Shown here: one piece after another, positions 26,043 through 38,425 of the stretch
Layout: the number at the start of each line of letters is the position of its first letter
How positions within the stretch are numbered: position 1 is the first letter of the stretch
DNA from: Adenanthera pavonina
Lineage: Eukaryota > Streptophyta > Magnoliopsida > Fabales > Fabaceae
Assembly (NCBI GenBank): GCA_026686845.1
Contig: JAIVEN010000028.1
Coordinates: 1,317,001 to 1,381,000, forward strand
Length of the DNA: 64,000 nucleotides
Direction: 5' to 3'
Position numbers and translations under genes: made by a program
Notes under the pieces: model-generated
The model's database searches: none
Told to the model about the DNA's origin: nothing
The model's input: the letters and a program-made list of their open reading frames with translations, nothing else

Positions 26043-27636
26043 TTTGACTGAGACAACCTCCTGTTGATATGATAAAAAAAAAGGAGAGAAAATTGCTTTG
26101 AGAAGGATACTCTGTAACAAGTGGGTGTTCAATCTGTGTAATCACAAGGGAAGAAGAGATACAAATTTGAAACAAAAAAGCAAAAGATAAGCCTTCTGTT
26201 ACATGCGATATCGAATTTCCCCCCCCCTTGTTTTAAGGATGAGTAATTGAGGAACGATGATGATTCTTTGCCTACTTAGGTACAAATTTAAGAATGTTAT
26301 TTTTCATTTTTAATGTTGAAGTTGTCTCTCTTCTTCAACCAAGACTATATTATTTGCTACTTAATGTACACCTTATCTGTTTCCAATTACAATGTACTGT
26401 TTCAAAGTCAGAACTTTTTTCGTAACTCTTGGGCAAAATCTATATATATATATATATATTAAAAACTTATGTTTGAAAACAAGTCAAGAGAAATGAGGTA
26501 AATATAGTAAAGACAGATATAAATCTTAATACCCAACTATATTTTCTTTTGTAGCAAACCATCATCAGGTATTATGGGTCTGCCTTATTTATAGCTTGAG
26601 GATTTATTCGATACAGTCTTGACAAATTAATCCAACAGAATACAAAAACTGAAGTTTTATTTTCTGTAAGAATACCCTTACAAACATCTAGCCGAGTATA
26701 TATAGGCTCAGTACTAGTAACGAAACAAGTTAACAGAAAATAACAACAAGTATAACTAACTCCTTACCAACATGTCAAGATCCAATAGTTAAATATGTGG
26801 CCCTACGATCAATTATTCTCTACATCAAAGACTAATCCAGATTGAGATTGAGACAGGTAGGGCACAATAGGTGTACACTTTAGAAAGCGCTTTTTCCATT
26901 CATACGGTCTTGAATTCTAAACATTATACTTAAGTAGAACTTAACCCATTATATTAGGACCAACACCCCTTCTTTTTTTCTTTTTTTACCAACTAATACC
27001 CCAACAATTAAGTCACAAAAATTTTACACTAGTGTTTAATTCCTTATGTGTCTTATTCCAAATTTCTTGATCAAAACAGACATATTTGATTTTGTTTGTC
27101 CTTTTATAAATTATAATAAATATATAATATATAATTTTTATATAAAAGGAAAAGAAGAGTGCACTCAGAAAAAAAAAACAATAAATATATTGTGATGATT
27201 TTAGTTAAACATATGTATATATGTTGAGATTCTCTAGATGAATTATACATGTAATACACTTTTTTGAAAGAAAATTGTGGACAAAGACTTGGGAACTTAA
27301 GCGTTCTTTTTTTTAAGCACCAGAGGCACCCCAACTAACAACCGAAAACTAATCCTTTTAAGATATAGAGATCATTGAAGTGGACTTTATATGATTATCT
27401 CTCACAATAAAGTTTTTTGCCATATACATGAAAAGGGATTGAATCTAGGATAGTATGTTTAATGGACCCAATTATCTGCCAATTGTACTAGAACCTTGTT
27501 AATGAAAATTAAGCGTACTTTATTTAATTAAATCAGAACGAATGGATTATTATATATACATATTGTTTACTCTATAACTAGTTTTTGTTATTTATATTGC
27601 TAATATATTCTTAAGTATATAAATTTAAGTATCTAA
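26043..27636. other. 3' flank of the DUF1336 gene and intergenic DNA
   Basis: The first few hundred bases are presumably 3' UTR. A TA microsatellite lies near 26,440-26,459. No other gene is supported. Confidence 0.5.
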
Positions 27637-27664
27637 CTAGTAGTGCACCCATGCGATGCACGGA
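27637..27664 (-). mobile_element. Helitron 3' terminus, reverse orientation
   Basis: Read on the - strand: a hairpin CCGTGC-ATC-GCATGG (one G-T pair), then TGCACTA, then CTAG and T. This matches the Helitron 3' pattern and closely resembles the terminus at 6245-6272. The element body should extend to higher coordinates; its 5' TC end was not found. Confidence 0.6.
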
Positions 27665-30148
27665 TTATTTCTGTAATCACTACCAAAATGATTTAAATTA
27701 TCAGTAAATGTCGGGAAAAATATAGTATGATCATTCAATTTATTGGAAATACACTATATTAACAGCTAAAGTGAAGGGTGGTAAACAAAGTGTATAAATT
27801 GCATGATATATAAGTGAAAAAAACATGATTAAAATAAATTATTAAAAATTTCTCTATACACAATACAATGAATCATGTCTTTTGGTCTTTCATCCACATT
27901 AAGAATTAAGAATTTTCAGGCTCTTCTTGTTGTGTACTTAAGACACAGCAACAAACAGTTGATCATGCATTATATAGGTCTTATTAGATATAAATCAACA
28001 TTTCTTAGGCTTTGACCTTGTTTTTTTTTTTTATAAAAGACCTTGGTTTTTATTGTTGTCGTCCTTTCCTTTCTTCTTGTTCTCCCACATGCTCCCCCGC
28101 CCCTTCTCTTGTTGGTTTGTTGCTGCTTCATGGTTTGGGTGGTCTATTTCTCTCTCTCCTTCTCACTTTCGAACCTCATGAGTCAACGATCTTTTAGGCC
28201 ACTGAAAATAGTTGGGTTTCAAAGTTTTGAACCCAAATAAAAAAAAAAGGCTTATAGGCTCAAGCCTATTAAGTGTGAGGAAAAGCGAGTCAAGTCCATG
28301 TGGGCTATGAGCTAGCCCATTTATTAAAAAAATTTTAAATAAAAACTAAAAAATGAAAAACAGAAAACCCCTCATTGAACATCACTAAACCTAATATACT
28401 TATTTTTTGTCACCATACCCCCAAACATTATCTTTGGAGTTCATTTTTATGCAACATTATATTTGGACTTTGAATGTTTGAGTTGTAAAATTTAAACATT
28501 ACCTTGGGGACCTTTATTTGGATTTGTGAATTGATGAAGATAATAAGAATATTTCGATTGAATAATATGGTGAAGCCAGGTTAGTCCATATCGCATTCCC
28601 AACTCTTACTAGTTAAAAGGTTTTTGCGGCTATGAAAATTTAGGTCTCCTCAATTGCTTTATGGCCTGGTTGCTTAGCAAAGGAATTTTTGTTTTAAAGA
28701 AAAATACGTAAAACTCGGTCAATCCCATAATTGGTCAACCCAACCCCAATTTAACTACACACTGCATTAGGTCAGACCTTTCCTATGTTGATATGTTCAA
28801 CCTGACCCGTGTGCGGCCAAATGTTTTTATTCACATTGAATATTTAAATAAAAGATTACTTATTATTTATTGAAATTTTAATTCAAAAACTTTTTACTAA
28901 AAATATGTATTCCATTGATAAGTTTACTACAAAAGAGTTATGAAAGTGAAGAAACAAATAATCGCTATGAATTTTTTCTAAGGTTATGAGATTGCCTCCG
29001 CACCTTCAAATTATGTGTTAAAATATCTTCTTGATGGAAACATATATCATCTTATGTTTCACTAATATTTCAATAAAAAAAGAAAAATATGAGAAATTAT
29101 AAAATCACAAATAATGACTTTTTATTGCTAAATTTAAACATAAAAGTCACACACCGACACTCACATTTTTAACTGCATCAAAAATTTGAAAATTTTTTTG
29201 TACAGACAGAATTTACTAATTAATTACATATTTAAATTTAATTCAATACCATCAATAAATTTGACCTAAATATATATTAATTAAAATTAATTAGTTACTT
29301 TATTGTTTGAATATATTTAATGTGTATTTGTTGCAATTTACAACATATTCAAATTTTAATTGAAAACTCTTCAGTGAGATTTAATCTAAACCATGAATTT
29401 AACATTAACTATTCAAATTCTTATATAATTGATTTTTATCTTAAAAATTATATATAATCCTTTGACTAAAATTAATTTTCCTATTTTTAATTATTTAGAT
29501 AATTTAATAAATTCAACCAATGGATCTTTATGTACATAGTTGAAATATTGATATGTATAATAGGTAAAGAAAAATATGTAGTAAACAAAATCTTATTAAT
29601 TTGTATTAATTCTGCCATTTCTTAAATGAAAAATTTAAAATTTAATTGTTTCACATTCATTATAGTTGCATAAATAAATCAGCATTAAATATTAAGGGTG
29701 TTTAAAACCGATTTAACTTAACCGAATCAAACTGAATTAATCAAAATTGATTATCAATAAGGTTTGTTTGGGTTTCTATTATCTCAAAAATGATTGGTGC
29801 AATTTAGTTTCGGTTTTGATTCCGAATCAAATCGATGCTATGTAACCCATGACTGTTTGAGGCAAATCTAATATCTGTAATTCTCTTTATTTTTCCTCAA
29901 AATTGATATCTCTAATTCTCTATATTATTCCCGCATCTTGAAGCCATAGTTACTAGTCCAAAACAGCCCACACATATTCTAATACTTACCTTCAGATCCC
30001 AATACCTCATTCCCTTCGCTGTCGTGCATGAACTTCAAACCCCGGTGTCTATTTAGTTTTAGCCGTTATGTTCGAGGTAGGCTCCATTGTGTTCACTCTT
30101 CTGCTTTATCACTTGTGAATTGTGATGCAGTTTAGAAGGGTAACATGC
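27665..30148. other. Intergenic DNA with probable transposon remnants
   Basis: Part of this is probably the body of the Helitron ending at 27,637. A segment at 28,240-28,325 carries paired GGCTTATAGGCTCAAGCC and GGGCTATGAGCTAGCCCA words, and 29,696-29,850 begins AAGGGTGTTTAAAACCG; both resemble plant hAT-type MITE ends, but no second end or target duplication was found. No gene supported. Confidence 0.4.
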
Positions 30149-30419
30149 TGGCATAGAAACTAGAAGGAAAAGAGAGAAACTCTCAAGATAGAAATGCTAT
30201 CTATTATTTTCTTTGATGCCCCATATAACAAACCAAGTAGCCTTTTTATACTAGTTTTGAATAGGCAAAGCAATTAAGATAAAATGATGGCTATGAAGGG
30301 GTTACAACTATTTATTGGGAGGTTACATTGATCTCTTTATTTTGGGATGATAGTTATGGAAGTTTTTAGACTAAGGGTTGATGGAGAATTATGGTAGAGC
30401 TGTTGTTTCACCCGTTGCA
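30149..30419 (-). repeat. 3' LTR of the gypsy element
   Basis: 271 bp, aligned by hand with the right LTR: about 17 substitutions plus one 8-bp and one 1-bp indel. The polyprotein frame runs about 30 bases into this LTR before its stop, a feature also known in some plant chromoviruses. Confidence 0.92.
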
Positions 30420-33400
30420 TCCTCCTCAAGTTGGACAGGACTCGTTCTCGAGTCTAATTCAGCTTCATCATCAATATAAGGCAAAAGGTTAGCAACATTG
30501 AAAGTAGCAGAAACTTCGTAAGTGCCTGGCAATTCCACCTTGTATGCATTGTTGTTGATCTTCTGCACAATCTTGAATGGACCATCAGATCTGGGTGATA
30601 ACTTGGCATTCTGTTGTTTTGAAAAATGTTCCTTACGCAAATGAATCCACACCAAGTCTCATATTTGAAAAGTTTGTTGTTTTCGATACTTATCACGTTG
30701 AGCCTTGTATCTCCCATTCTGCTTTTGAATCCGCTCTCGAGCTTGCTCATGCAACTTCTTGATTTCTTTGGCCCTTTGGTCTGCATCGCTATTGTAATGT
30801 TGACTATCAAGTGACGGAGCCAAATCCAACGGGCTAAGTGGGCGTGCACCATAAACTACTTCAAACAGACACTTTCAGGTAGCTTAATTAGTTGAGTTAT
30901 TGTAGGCAAACTCAATCCGTGTAAGGATAAGGTCCCACTACTTCAGATTCTTTCCCATAAAGCTATAAAGTAAATTTCCCAAAATTCTATTGACAACTTC
31001 AATTTGCCCATCTGTTTGTGGATGATTAGCGCTGCTAAATTGAAGCTTCGTTCCCATTTTCTTCCATAAAGTCCTCTAAAAGCAGCTGAGGAACTTGACA
31101 TCTCGATCAGAAGTGATAGTCTTAGGAACCTCATGTAGACGAACAATTTCCTCGATGTACAAATCCATGACTTGAACAGCATCATTCGTCTTCTGACATG
31201 GAATAAAATATACCATCTTGGAAAATCGATCTACAACAACCATGATGGAATCTTTCTGTCATTGGGTCTGAGATAGTCCAAGGACAAAATCCATACTCAT
31301 GTCTTCCTAAGGAACTTCAGGCATAGGAAGGGGCATATATAATCCTGTATTTTAGCTTTTAGACTTAGCCAAATAACAGGTTCTGCAACGTTGTATGTGC
31401 TTGTTTACATCCCGTTCAAGTTTTGGCCAATAGAAATTTTCTTTAACTAAAGCCATAGTTTTGTCTCAACCAAAGTGTCATGCTATTCCATTATTATGGG
31501 CTTCCCAAATGATTGCCTCTTGTAAGGAACATTGAGGAATGCATAAGACTTTTCCTCGAAATAGAAAATCTTCATGCCTCTAGTATTGCTGAAAAGGTTG
31601 AGCTTTAGTGGCACTCCATGCTTGATGGAAATCAGGATCATCTTTGTACAATTCCTTGATGGTTTCAAAACCAACAACTTTGGCTTGGATGATAGTAAGC
31701 GAAGCATGTTAACGACTAAGTGCATCAGCTACTGAGTTCAAGGTTCTAGCCTTATGCTTAAGTAAGAATGGGTAAGCCTACAAAGTCTCACTTCAAGCAG
31801 CATGTTTGTGATTGATCTTCTATTGGGAATTCAAATGCTCGAGAGCCTTATGGTTAGAGTGCAGGATGAATTCCTTACTCAAAAGATAATGACTCAAATG
31901 TTGCAAAGCTTGAACAATAGCATAAAACTCCTTTTCATAAGTAGAATATTTGAGCTTGGCGTTATTGAGTTTTTCACTGAAAAAGGCAATAGGATGTCCT
32001 TCTTGGCTTAGGGCAGCACCAATTCCAATGTTGGAGGTATCACAGTTGACTTGGAACACTTTCTCAAAATTAGGAAGGGCTAATACAGGCACTTCAGTCA
32101 AACACTTCTTCAACTCTTCAAAGCTTTTTTGGGCTTGTTCTGTCCACTGAAATTTATCTCCTTTGATGCAATCTGTGAGTGGTGCAGTAATAAAACTAAA
32201 ATTTTGGATGAATCTCCTATAAAAAGAAGCTAATCCATGGAAACTTTGGACTTCTTAAATAGATCTTGGGGTTGGCCAACTGTCAATGGCCTTAACTTTG
32301 CTGGGGTCAACTCAAACACTTTTTACAGTGATGATATAGCCCAAGAAAATAACTTTATCAGTCAAGAAAGTGCACTTCTTCAGATTGACATAAAGTTTTT
32401 GTTTTCACAAAGTTTGCAAGACTTACTGTAGGTGCTCTAAATGTTCCTTTTGATTTTTACTGTAAATAAGAATGTCGTCAAAGTAAACAACAACAAACTT
32501 TCCGATGAAGGGTCATAGTACCTGATTCATTCAACGCATGAATGTGCTGGGAGTATTGGACAAACCGAAAGGCATCACAATCTACTCATAAAGTCTATCT
32601 CTTGTTTTAAAAGTAGTCTTCCACTCATCGCCTGGTCAAATTTGGATTTGATGGTATCCGCTACGAAGGTCAATCTTAGAAAAGCAACACCATGTAACTG
32701 GTCTAACATGTTATCAAGCCGGGGTATCAGGAACCGATACTTGATGGTGATCTTGTTCACTGCTCAACAATTAACACACATTCTCCAACTCCCATCTTTC
32801 TTAGGTACTAGAAGAATAGGTACAACATAGGGATTGACACTCTCACAAATCAATCCCTTCTTCAGTAACTCTTCAACTTGCCGTTGAACCTCAGCATGCT
32901 CCTATGGGTTCATTTTGTAAGCAGACTTGTTAGGAATCACTGCTCTTGAAACAAAGTCCATTGCATGTTAGATGTCTCACATTGGCTATAATCCTGGAGG
33001 AATCTCATTTGAGATCACATCCATAAACTTAACTAGCAACTGTTCAACTCCAGAAGGAATAATGGATCCATTATTTGCCTCAAATAATAGAATGAATCCT
33101 ATAGCTTGGACTTTTGCTTTCATTACTTTGAGCTGATGTTTGGCAACTAAAGATACTGGTGACTTGGACTCCTTTTTGCTGTATTCACTGGGTGACAGTG
33201 GGGCTAACTTGATCTTTACCCCATCCTTCATAAAAGAATAGGTGTTTGCATGTCTATCATTAATAGCACAATGATCATATTGCTATGGTCTTCCAAGAAG
33301 TAAATGGCAAGCATTAATGGGCACAACATCACACCAGGCTTTATCTTGATATTTCTTGTCAACAGAAACAGAAACAAGACAATGCTTAGTAACTTTTATC

Positions 33401-34640
33401 TTACTTCCCTTATTGAGTCACTATAACTTATATGGATGCGGATGATCTTACATTGGCAGCTTCAACTTTTCTACCATGCAGTTTGAAAGTACATTCTCAT
33501 AGCTTCCATTATCAATGACGACATCACAAACTTTCCCTTAGTCATGCAACAGGTATGGAAGATGTTGTGATGTAGTCAGGGCTCCTCTTTTGTGGGCGCT
33601 GTATGCAAACTCCATCTAATCACCAGTGATTCTCCTTGATATGCAGTAATGAACTATTTATCATACACTGGTTCATCAAACACAGGCTCTTCCTCTTGTA
33701 CTTCTTCAGACACTTTATAAGTTTGTTCTTCAATAATGGTGACAACCTTACGGTTGGGATAGTTTGCAATGATGTGCCTAAACCCTTGGAATTTAAAGCA
33801 TTTGGGTGTTTTAGGGCCAGACTCCCTGGTGACTTTTGGTACAGGCTTGCTCAAGGAATTGGGCTGCTGGAATTATGTATTGCAGGCATTAGGAAAACTT
33901 CTGGAGGAAGAAGGTTAAAATGAGGACCTTCGGGGAATCTACTTCTCAAAACGTATGGCTAGACGGATTATGTCATCTAAAGTTCAATACTTTGAAGTTG
34001 GACTGGATGGGTGATGTTGGCGTTCAACCCTCCAATATATCGGGCTATCGTCTGCTCCTCCTTTTCTTGAATATCATATTTCATCATGAGCTTCTCAAAT
34101 TCCCTGATATATTCTTCCACAGACAAAGACTTTTGGCTTAGATTTTGTAACTGAATAAAACTATCTTGATAGTAATGTTCAGGTAAGAACTTACGTGAGA
34201 GCTGCATCGTATTTTGTCCCACATTCGGATCTTACTTTTTCCTTCTCATTCACGCCTCTTCTTAAGGTTTTCCCACCAAATGGAGGCATGCTTCTTGAAT
34301 TTGATGGTGACAATCTTCATTTTCTGATCTTCTGGCACCTCATTATATTCAAAGACTCGCTCGACAGTTTGTAGCCAATCAACAAACTCATCTGCCTGCA
34401 ACTTTCCTTCAAATTCAAGGATCTCCACTTTGATATCATTGTAGCGGATTGTTGGTCCTTGAGGTCGGCGGTTGCCAGTTGATGGTATGTCACTACTATC
34501 TAAGTCTTCTTCTCTTTGTCCTCTTTATTCCTCCAACTGGATTCGTTGGACATTTACAAGTTCCTGCAGCAGTTGAACTCAATTTCTCAACTCTTCAATC
34601 ATAGCTTCATGTGCAGGTCTGCATCTTGGAGGCATTTTGA
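30389..34640 (-). pseudogene. Gag-pol polyprotein of the gypsy element, broken
   Basis: Fragments in changing frames, read right to left. Gag lies at about 34,430-33,650 (DWLQTVERVFEY, then FIQLQNLSQKSLSVEEYIRE); its zinc knuckle has lost two of three cysteines (CFKFQGFRHIIANY). Protease is near 33,505-33,513, where the catalytic D-S/T-G reads DNG. Reverse transcriptase covers about 32,950-32,200 with MPFGLSNTPSTFMR and an intact YFDD box at 32,475-32,486. RNase H is at 32,113-31,820 (VNCDTSNIGIGAALSQEG), with HSNHKAL where HSDHKAL is usual. Integrase covers about 31,500-30,900, with DFVLGLSQTQ, SDRDVKFLS and HPQTDGQIEVVNRILG carrying the D,D,E residues. The GPF-type C-terminus is 30,655-30,389 (SDGPFKIVQKINNNAYKVEL). 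The product cannot be made as one protein. Confidence 0.9.
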
Positions 34641-34659
34641 GAAGTTATGGGCGTAACTG

Positions 34660-34920
34660 CAACTTTCACAAAACTAAGGGGTAAAAGTGAAAATTTCAAA
34701 AATATGGGGTAAAATTGTAATTTCAAAAAGTTGAGGGGGTAATTACACTTTTAGGAAGTTTAGGGATCAAAAATATAATTTTAGAAAGTTTAGGGGCATA
34801 AATATATTTTATGGAAATTACATGGGTGAAAATAAAAATATGGAAAGTATAGGGGTGAATATGTAAATAAGGAAGAGTTTAGGGGTCAAACTGTTAATAT
34901 GAAAATTTTGGTTGACTGGG
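34660..34920 (-). repeat. Degenerate tandem repeat in the gypsy 5' leader
   Basis: About six imperfect units of roughly 35-40 bases, each built around a TTTAGGGG(T/C)-type word followed by an AAA/TAT-rich tail. It lies between the 5' LTR and gag. No coding function. Confidence 0.55.
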
Positions 34921-35375
34921 CTGGTGACGTGGCAGAAGTGACACGTGGTAGACACTGGATGACTGAGATGTTGACTGGATAGGTCAGTGCTTGTGTGGTA
35001 GATGACGCAAACGGTTGCATGGCATTGCTGATGTGGCGACCTTCAAACATGTGGCAGACTCTGAGTGGTGTTGACTGGGCATTCAAGCTGACGTGGCAAA
35101 TGACGTCATTGTCTTTTACCTTCAGCAGGCGCGTGACCGGCGTGAAGAGCGCGTGGTTGTCTGTTGGTAGCGCATGGAGGTGCATGTAGAGGTTTCAGGT
35201 AGTGAGAAACTCCAGTGCAAGGTTTTTGGACCTCTGAGTTCAATGACAACGTTTGTTTGATTGAAAAATGACCGGAGAATGGAGTTTTAAGGGTGGTAGT
35301 GACTTCCTCCATCGGCAACCGTACGAGCTCCAATTCCTGGCAGTTCTTCAGGTGGTTCCTTGTCTTTGGAACCTT

Positions 35376-35390
35376 CTCTGATACCAAAAA
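35376..35390 (-). other. Primer binding site, initiator-Met tRNA
   Basis: On the - strand, TGGTATCAGAG starts just inside the 5' LTR, after TTTT. This is complementary to the 3' end of plant initiator methionine tRNA (…CTCTGATACCA), the usual primer for many plant LTR retrotransposons. It fixes the element's orientation. Confidence 0.9.
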
Positions 35391-35654
35391 TGGCACAGAA
35401 ACTAGAAGGAAAAGAGAGAAACTCTTAAGATAGAAATGCTATCTATTATTTTCTTTGATGCCTCATGCAACAAATCAAGTAGCCTATTTATACTAGTTCT
35501 AAATAGGCAAAGCATTTAAAGATAAAATGATGGCTATGAAGGGGTTACAACTATTTATTGGGAGGATCTCTTTATTTTGGGACGGTGGTTATGGAAGTTT
35601 TTAGACTAAGGGTTGATCGAGAATTATGGTAGAGCTGCTGTTTCATCAGTTGCA
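35391..35654 (-). repeat. 5' LTR of the gypsy element
   Basis: 264 bp copy of the left LTR. It shares the same ends (TGCAAC… and …TGCCA on the - strand) and is followed by the CATGC duplication at 35,655-35,659. Confidence 0.92.
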
Positions 35655-35659
35655 CATGC

Positions 35660-36922
35660 TTTCTTCACAAATCAATTTTTGAAAATATATAAATATAATT
35701 CTTTCAATTTCAAATCTAAACGTGTGATGGAAGATGAGTTCTTTAGGTTGCATAATTCATGTGGGGTTCAAAAACAGACACTAAATAGCTAAAAAAATGG
35801 AAATATAGTGTGAATATAAAGAGTACAATGCTTCCACTTGAAAAATGGGTTTGTATTATATCTTTCTAAATTATTAACATACAAATATGTTCTGGTGGCT
35901 TACTGAGTATATTTGTTTTGAACTAACTATCATAAGAGGAGATACTTGTCATTGTGTAATATTGCTCCCCGTTCTTTAATACTTCCTACATTGCTTTCAT
36001 TTCTGAAAAGTAAGGACCCCAATATTTGTCTATGACATGAATTATTTGTTGCACTAAACCTTCTTCCCTTCCTCCCATAATTGTACCTTTGTTTTTTTTA
36101 ATAATAATTGCCTTCTTTATGAGTTTGTATTAATATGAAATTCTTCAGATAACAGAAAATACACAAGGTGGACTTTCTATGTAGTTAGATAATCAGCAAG
36201 TACTTGCATAGCATGCCCTACTAAAAATAAGACATTTCGGGTTTAAATGTTTCATTATCCTTAGGCTTAAAGTCCAATATCAGGTTGCATAAAAAAAGAA
36301 AGCCCGACATTAAAATCAAATCACAGTTGTAATCTGAAAAAAAGGGGCACAAGTAAAATCCAAGAGTATGTACTCCAAAAAGAAAACGATCACTTGTAAA
36401 ATCCAATAGTATGTAATAAAAAAAAGGGATATGAAAAATCGCAGCATCCTCACCAAGAAACTACTTTGATTTGACTTCGATTTATATACTTCTCCTTTCC
36501 TTGTAAAATCAAATGGCCCATACTGCATGATTAGCTAAACTTACAAGAAAAAAAATAACAAATCCATTAATAAGAGACAAAGTAATTAAGAACAATTCAT
36601 CACATAGAAGACTAATTCATCAAGGAATGAAATAAACGTTTGCACTGACAAATTAATCAAGATTATTATTACCTTTTTACCTATTGCCCACTATTTTCCT
36701 CACCGGTAATTATTGTTTTCAGTTGTTTCTCTAACCATTTGGCTACTACCTCAACAACATTGGCTCCAACCTCTCGTACACTAGGTTACCCAATCTGCAT
36801 AGCTTCCTTTTAAGAATTCCCAGGTTTTCCTTGACAAACTCCACCATGCGGCTGTGGCGAGGAGGAGCTTTCTTATCCTTGTAGTTTGAATCTAAGCTTT
36901 TGTTTATCTTTTGGATCAACTT
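35660..36922. other. Intergenic DNA, no supported gene
   Basis: AT-rich with short open frames only. The stretch 36,660-36,920 is less AT-rich and lies just downstream (- strand) of the ORF ending at 36,923. It could hold that gene's 3' part in another frame or beyond an intron, but I could not follow it. Confidence 0.4.
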
Positions 36923-37321
36923 TCACACATCAACGCTATGCTTAGCATCGGTCCGCAGCTTTTTTTCCTTGTGAATCTGGATTTTCAGATTGGACAACCT
37001 CAACTCATTGAGAATGGTGGAAATTCTGCTCTTTTCATTGGCCTTAATGTCTGCTCTGATGCTCTCTTCACTGGCCTCAATGTCGGTTATAAGCTTCTCT
37101 GCCTCAGCCAAAACTTCTATTGCACTGTGCAAGTGAGTTAGCATGTCAGTAGCTACCTCTTTCTTCTCAACCACCCTTACATTTTTTATATCGCTTAGCA
37201 TTGAAAGGATTTCGACCATAATATCCGAATTCACTTTTTCCAACTCCTCCTCCATCTCCGATTGGAGTGATCTTATAGTGTCGGTATTCGACCAGATTAG
37301 ATCGAATATGCCCTCTGCCAT
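36923..37321 (-). CDS. Uncharacterised coiled-coil ORF
   Basis: A 132-residue frame starting MAEGIFDLIW. It is rich in Glu, Lys, Leu, Ile and Ser with heptad-like spacing (SLQSEMEEELEKVNSDIMVE and later HLHSAIEVLAEAEKLITDIE), so an alpha-helical coiled coil is predicted for most of its length. Base composition is clearly less AT-rich than its flanks and codon use looks coding-like. I recognise no family. There is no signal peptide or membrane segment. The nearest in-frame ATG upstream of the helical part was taken as the start. It could be a small intact gene, the first exon of a longer gene, or a gene fragment. Confidence 0.45.
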   Translation of the reverse strand: MAEGIFDLIWSNTDTIRSLQSEMEEELEKVNSDIMVEILSMLSDIKNVRVVEKKEVATDMLTHLHSAIEVLAEAEKLITDIEASEESIRADIKANEKSRISTILNELRLSNLKIQIHKEKKLRTDAKHSVDV

Positions 37322-38139
37322 AATTGCAGAGTGATGAATTGTTGTGATCACAAGCTGCGCCTTAAGATCGAATCCAGCAGCAAACAGAGATAAGAGATGT
37401 TCGTGCCCTTTTGGATTACCTTTTTATAAAAAGTCTTTTAGAATAATCACAATTTACAAAAATGAAATTTAGATAAAAATATAGAAGTTTACTGGAAACC
37501 TGTTTGGATGAAAAAAGAAAAAATAATGGTTAGAAACCATGGTTTGGTTTGCATTTGCCACATGAGAGGAGTAGAGATGTTTGCTCTGAATTCAGTTCAG
37601 TAACTAATTCTACAAAGTTAGTTTAATTTGTAGCTGTAATTGGTGCGTTTTGGGAATTTGGGAGAATCTGGCAAGACTCTCCAGCATTACAGAATAGCGT
37701 GACTTTGCGAGGTGGGCCCAACAGTTTTTTTTACACATTAAATAATATTATTTTATATATTTTACATTAAATAATTTTTTTACGAAACGACAACGATAAA
37801 AAGACCAATGGGCCTGGCTCATTTTTTCTTGGGCTTAAAATCCAACATTCAAGTCTAATAGTTTCATCATTATTTATTTGCCAAGATTCTAGCAGTTTCA
37901 TCAGCCGCGTAGAAGAAGAACATGGATTGATGTGAGTTAGGATGAGTATAATCTATAAAGAATTCAAATTCAAGTTATTTAAAATTCCAACTGTATTGGA
38001 AATATTATTACTATGCATTTAAAAGTAGAATCAAAATTATTGGAGTAATGTTATTGCTATTTTATTTTTTAGATAAGTAAATTTCATGTTAGTGTAAGAG
38101 AAAGTTAAAATCAATGTATTAAATATCAAATAAAAAAAA

Positions 38140-38425
38140 TTATAACAAGCCCATTTGACCAAAAAGAAAAGATAAAAAGTCACACCACTGATAAGTTATA
38201 AATTATGCAACCCATTCTTAAAACTTAGTGCAATATTCGAGAGTCATATCTAGTTAATATATCAATATATAATATAAAATTTATTAAAATGAAGCCACAC
38301 TATTCATTATAACTCACATTTATGAAACAACCAGAATAAAGCATGTTTTATATCAAAGTGTATATTATAAAATTCACATGATGTGGCACTTTCTTTTTAT
38401 AGGTTATGAATCATGTACTTTATTT
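38140..38425 (+). repeat. Dispersed repeat, copy 2 (inverted relative to 7,441)
   Basis: Same ordered blocks as the reverse complement of 7441-7765, ending in TAAAATTCACATGATGTGGC and ACTTTCTTTTTATAGG. Within this copy, ATAAAAAGTCACACC near the left and GGTTATGAATC/GTGGCAC near the right give weak inverted symmetry, as expected for a decayed MITE. Confidence 0.5.

Larger units (their letters stand above)
30149..35654 (-). mobile_element. Ty3/gypsy LTR retrotransposon, complete but decayed
   Basis: The element spans about 5.5 kb between two direct LTRs, starting TG and ending CA on the - strand. An exact 5-bp target duplication, CATGC, flanks it (30,144-30,148 and 35,655-35,659). An initiator-Met tRNA primer site adjoins the right LTR, so the right LTR is the 5' LTR and transcription would run leftward. 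The domain order gag, protease, RT, RNase H, integrase is that of Ty3/gypsy. Short LTRs, total size and an integrase C-terminus of the plant chromovirus kind suggest a small chromovirus such as the Reina group. I did not see a chromodomain, and the lineage is unresolved. Stops and frameshifts throughout make it non-autonomous now. Confidence 0.92.

Noticed and set aside
29696..29850. hAT-type MITE starting AAGGGTGTTTAAAACCG
   Set aside because: Only one end is visible; no matching right end or 8-bp duplication was found.
30389..34428. The many separate short open frames in this interval as individual genes
   Set aside because: All are pieces of one decayed gag-pol polyprotein or their opposite-strand shadows.
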